Of a stretch of 64,000 bases of DNA, positions 61,201 through 64,000 are shown piece after piece. Made by a program: the position numbers and the translations under genes. Source of the DNA: Antedon mediterranea. Its lineage: Eukaryota > Echinodermata > Crinoidea > Comatulida > Antedonidae. The notes below the pieces were generated by a model. That model was given only the letters and a program-made list of their open reading frames with translations. It was not told the DNA's origin and did not search any database. Each line of letters begins with the position of its first letter. Positions within the stretch are counted from its first letter, which is position 1. The stretch spans positions 31,608,001 through 31,672,000 of the forward strand of contig NC_092674.1 of the NCBI RefSeq assembly GCF_964355755.1, written 5' to 3'.

Positions 61201-64000
61201 TTTCATATGATTAAGTAAAATACTAAAGGCATTATAAATCAAATGTCTTGTTTTCTTTGCTTTGCATGGACTTTTATATCTATTTTTATTTCTATCAAAC
61301 AGAATGCTAATAAGTTAAAAGTTAACAGTTTCATTTACGGAGGAATGAACTTAACAGCCTTTCAGTTACCCGTGAACCAATCAAACTCAAGATTATTCAA
61401 TTTGACCGTCAATTGCAGTGACAGAACAAATATTAAAAATAACGTTACGATTGACCGCCCAGACGTAAGTTTTAACGTAATTGTATTACGTTTTAGTTTT
61501 TATTAATAAAATAATTTTTGTTTATTCAAGAATAACAATCAAAGAGATATACCTAGAAGTAGGGAGCAAATTAATTGACATTTTTACAAACTATTTATGT
61601 AAAATGTTCGACAACACTTTTAAATAATGTACTACTACAAACAATGTTTACGTCACAGAGGTAAGAAGGTTCGATCTGTTGCTTTAAATGTATTCTCTTT
61701 AATAGAAAAATTTTAAGTTGCATTAACATTTATTATTAGGCTGATGCCATATTGCTCCATGACCTTTCACTTGTCTTGCTGAATGCCTTCGAAACAGTAC
61801 TTGCTAAGTATTCATACATGCCCGTCAGTCAACGATCACAATGTTTCTGTAGCAGGTTTTTTGATTCAAAATGTTGTTCCAGACTTCGGGTGAGTTACGC
61901 ATCATAACATGACAAGCACTTAATATATGAAAATGTATGTTTGTGTGATGTAAAACTAAACTTAATTGTGGTAATCTGTCACACATTAATCTTCTCTATT
62001 GTTCAGTGATTTTGTAGTAATTAACAGTACTGTTGAATAGTAGTCAGCCGTCATCTATTATTATGTTTCACCATGCTTTCATGATAACATTTTCTTGGTA
62101 CTATCAAATTACATTACTGGTAGTACATAATGTCGACTCTATACCTAATTAGCATGAAAGTTCATCTGTGGTAATAATACTAAACTCTGTGAAATGGTTC
62201 TCATGCAACAAATTAAAGTGTTTTTTTTAAATTTATTTCAATTTTCTTCATTAATCAGAAAAACGAGTGTCTAATGTCGTGTTGCTGTTTGCAAAAGTTG
62301 GCAGAATCCAGCGTGGATGCACATGGGTGCACCCAGGGTCGAACTTACATCTCAGCTTTTCAAGAGGTATTGCATTATTAAACCTATGATCACAGAATTA
62401 TCCAATATTGACAGAATACGACTAGATATTATTCATAATATCATTATAATATCTTCGTTATAAATATTTGTAAATGTTATTGAATTAAATATCATTCTTT
62501 GATGATAATTCACATTCCTAAACTAAACATTTTCTTTAGATTTTAATTATATTACGTTGACAGATAAAATGCTGAGTCAAACGATTTAAACTTCAATGTG
62601 ACAGAATGCAAATAATATGGTGAATTCACATGGGATGTCAATCAAACACGTATTACGTTTATGATATGCATATTAAGTATTTCTGACCTAAAATGTGTCG
62701 TTTAATTTGACATATATTTGCAGATGATAGTTGACGGTTTGTCCGGATCAATTCAATTTGATAACGTCACAGGAGAACGTACATCATACACGCTTCAAGT
62801 TATTGGTATTAAGGATTCTGAATTCATACCGGTAAATACTCATGACTGAATGATTAAGTGTCTGTAGCCTACATTACTTAAGTATAACAAGATGGATTTA
62901 AGTTTTATAAAGATTAAGTTTACGGTTGATGATGATGAGAATGAGAATTTAGATTCAAGTGTATTTCCTCCATGTTGATGATATGAGTTTTATTTTTGAT
63001 TATGATGATAATGACGACATTAATAATTTTCATATTAAACATTACGCGACCGATACTAAGGTTTAATCAAATTTGTTGATTACAATTATTATAGATTGCA
63101 ACATGGAAGTCAGATAGGAGCGTGCGTTTACAATTTGCTAATTTTACTGAAGATTCCGTTGACAATAAAGACGAGGTTGAAATTTTAAAACAAAGAGAAT
63201 TAATTGTCACTTCAATTTTGGTAAGGAAGTAAGGTATAGGTATTAGTCCTACACACTTAATGCAGCTTGTATTCGATATAGGACTAATAATTTTTTAAAG
63301 TTTTTGTTAATAAACACAAACATTAATGTATACTTCTCAATGCAAATATATATTTAACCTACTCATTCTTACAACATTTTTACAATAGTTATAATGTGTT
63401 TTTGTTTGTTTTGGAAAAGGACAAACCATTTTTGATGAGGAAGGATGACGAAGACAAGAACGCTGGGAACGAGCAATTTGAAGGTTACTGTGCTGATCTG
63501 CTAACCTATCTTGCAAACAAAATACACTTTAAATATCGAATAAAAATCGTTGCTGATCAACAGTATGGATCGAATAACACTGGTACATGGAATGGAATGG
63601 TCGGAGAAGTAATGACAGGGGTAAATGATGGTGGTGATGAATGTTAATCAATGTTTTTATTAAGAATTGAATAGTGGTAATGATCGTAATGGTGATGACA
63701 ACTATGTTAACAATATAGTGGAACTACAAGTTAGCATTTGATAAAATCAACGTTTACCAGATTTAACCCTTAAAACATACATTTTGTCTTACAGAAAGCA
63801 GATATGGCTGTAGCAGGATTAACAATAAACGCAGAGCGTGAGAAAGCTGTACTTTTTACAAAACCATTTATGAACATAGGAATTAGTATCATGTATAACA
63901 AACCTCATCACTCAACACCGGGTATATTCTCGTTTCTTAAGCCACTTCAAGCTAACGTGTGGACTTGTGTTGTCTTTGCTTATGTTGGTGTCACCGTAGT
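49271..64000 (+). CDS. Kainate-type ionotropic glutamate receptor subunit, 3' partial
   Basis: Ligand-gated cation channel subunit; 620 residues before the window ends. Signal peptide MWLFFYPFIVLLMYVIQSIHC. The amino-terminal domain (about 22-485) includes GIILHVGSS, CWQISNFNILGGHMAP, DAYTRTLGVPYITTS, GLSGSIQFDNVTG and IATWKSDRSV. The agonist-binding S1 lobe starts near residue 486 with DKPFLMRKDD, FEGYCADLLTYLA and TWNGMVGEV, followed by KADMAVAGLTINAEREK, FTKPFMNIGISI and the start of M1 (ANVWTCVVFAYVG). The S1 Arg is present (NAER), but the usual Pro of the PLT-type motif is Gly (AGLTI). Nine cysteines cluster in the late amino-terminal domain (exons 61740-61889 and 62259-62366), more than I expect for the family. 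Exons join in frame throughout. The amino-terminal domain is divergent, so a delta- or lineage-specific subunit is possible. Confidence 0.92.
49407..50229. other. First intron of the iGluR gene
   Basis: About 820 bp, AT-rich, phase 1. No feature recognised; the open frame from exon 1 into it is simple readthrough. Confidence 0.6.
50358..54912. repeat. 67-bp tandem array, 68 copies, made of exon 2 end plus its splice donor
   Basis: The unit starts at ATGGCAGTGTTACGATACAC; the first lies in exon 2 (50358) and the last starts at 54847, exactly 67 x 67 bp later, so no copy has changed length. Each unit includes the last 55 bp of exon 2 coding sequence and the donor GGGAAT|GTAAGT. Only rare substitutions are seen (GTGAATTT to GTGCATTT near 50866, 51738, 53813 and 54216). 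The array is the 5' half of the 9.3-kb intron 50413-59738. Using any donor but the first meets a TAA, because 67 is not a multiple of three. Confidence 0.97.
55056..55412. repeat. 86-bp tandem repeat, four copies, each an exon-like 42-nt block
   Basis: Each unit has TTTTGTCTTTCTACAG, a 42-nt block and a GTATAAG donor. Blocks are at 55087-55128, 55173-55214, 55259-55300 and 55345-55386, with at most one or two changes. Joined in phase 1 to exon 2 the block reads Leu-Tyr-Ile-stop, so inclusion would end translation. Confidence 0.88.
55431..59738. other. Rest of the large iGluR intron
   Basis: About 4.3 kb of AT-rich sequence with no open block similar to a protein. A perfect 11-bp hairpin (TGTTACATCGC, loop AATTTA, complement) lies at 57749-57776. 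Nothing else recognised. Confidence 0.6.
59991..60727. other. iGluR intron, no feature
   Basis: About 740 bp AT-rich intron between amino-terminal-domain exons; nothing recognised. The same is true of the introns 61890-62258 and 62367-62723. Confidence 0.6.

Larger units (their letters stand above)
49271..64000 (+). other. Exon map of the iGluR gene
   Basis: Coding exons: 49271-49406, 50230-50412, 59739-59990, 60728-60903, 61115-61168, 61303-61464, 61740-61889, 62259-62366, 62724-62831, 63095-63220, 63420-63620, 63795-64000 (continues). The first three junctions are phase 1, the rest phase 0. Exon 2 joins directly to 59739 (FERE-L-CWQISNF), giving the conserved Cys-x-x-I motif and skipping the repeats at 50413-55430. 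Confidence 0.87.

Overview
The window is AT-rich animal genomic DNA from a bilaterian, most likely a marine invertebrate deuterostome. Frequent TAGGCCTA-type words, small exons with long introns, tRNA-derived SINEs and a divergent GABA-B/iGluR repertoire suggest an echinoderm or relative, but this is inference. Every gene was rebuilt by joining in-frame blocks across AG...GT boundaries and checking intron phase.

Layout. (1) 1-4562: no exon recognised; decayed repeats and a 42-bp minisatellite. (2) 4563-16882, + strand: a class C GPCR of the GABA-B family, 14 exons, 5' end missing. (3) 19480-26773, - strand: a second, divergent GABA-B-like receptor, complete, 13 exons, 986 aa. The two receptors lie tail to tail. 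(4) 28647-46550, + strand: a complete 24-exon gene for a 1279-aa NRPS-like enzyme with the order adenylation, carrier protein, thioester reductase, short-chain dehydrogenase (A-T-R-SDR). (5) 49271-64000, + strand: a kainate-type ionotropic glutamate receptor, 12 exons, running off the window in the first membrane segment.

The most interesting items are the A-T-R-SDR enzyme and the iGluR array. The enzyme has the architecture and about the size of the fungal ATRR carboxylate reductases, one of which reduces glycine betaine to choline, and its A domain lacks the Asp that amino-acid-activating domains use to hold the alpha-amine. In the iGluR gene, the 3' end of exon 2 together with its 5' splice site has been amplified into 68 units of exactly 67 bp. 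Downstream in the same intron is a four-copy 86-bp repeat whose unit looks like a poison exon. Two more intronic minisatellites (59 bp x 23 and 48 bp x 36) lie in the enzyme gene; most long ORFs reported over repeats are artefacts.

The receptors are neuronal signalling proteins and the enzyme is metabolic. Nothing in the sequence shows that the four genes work together.
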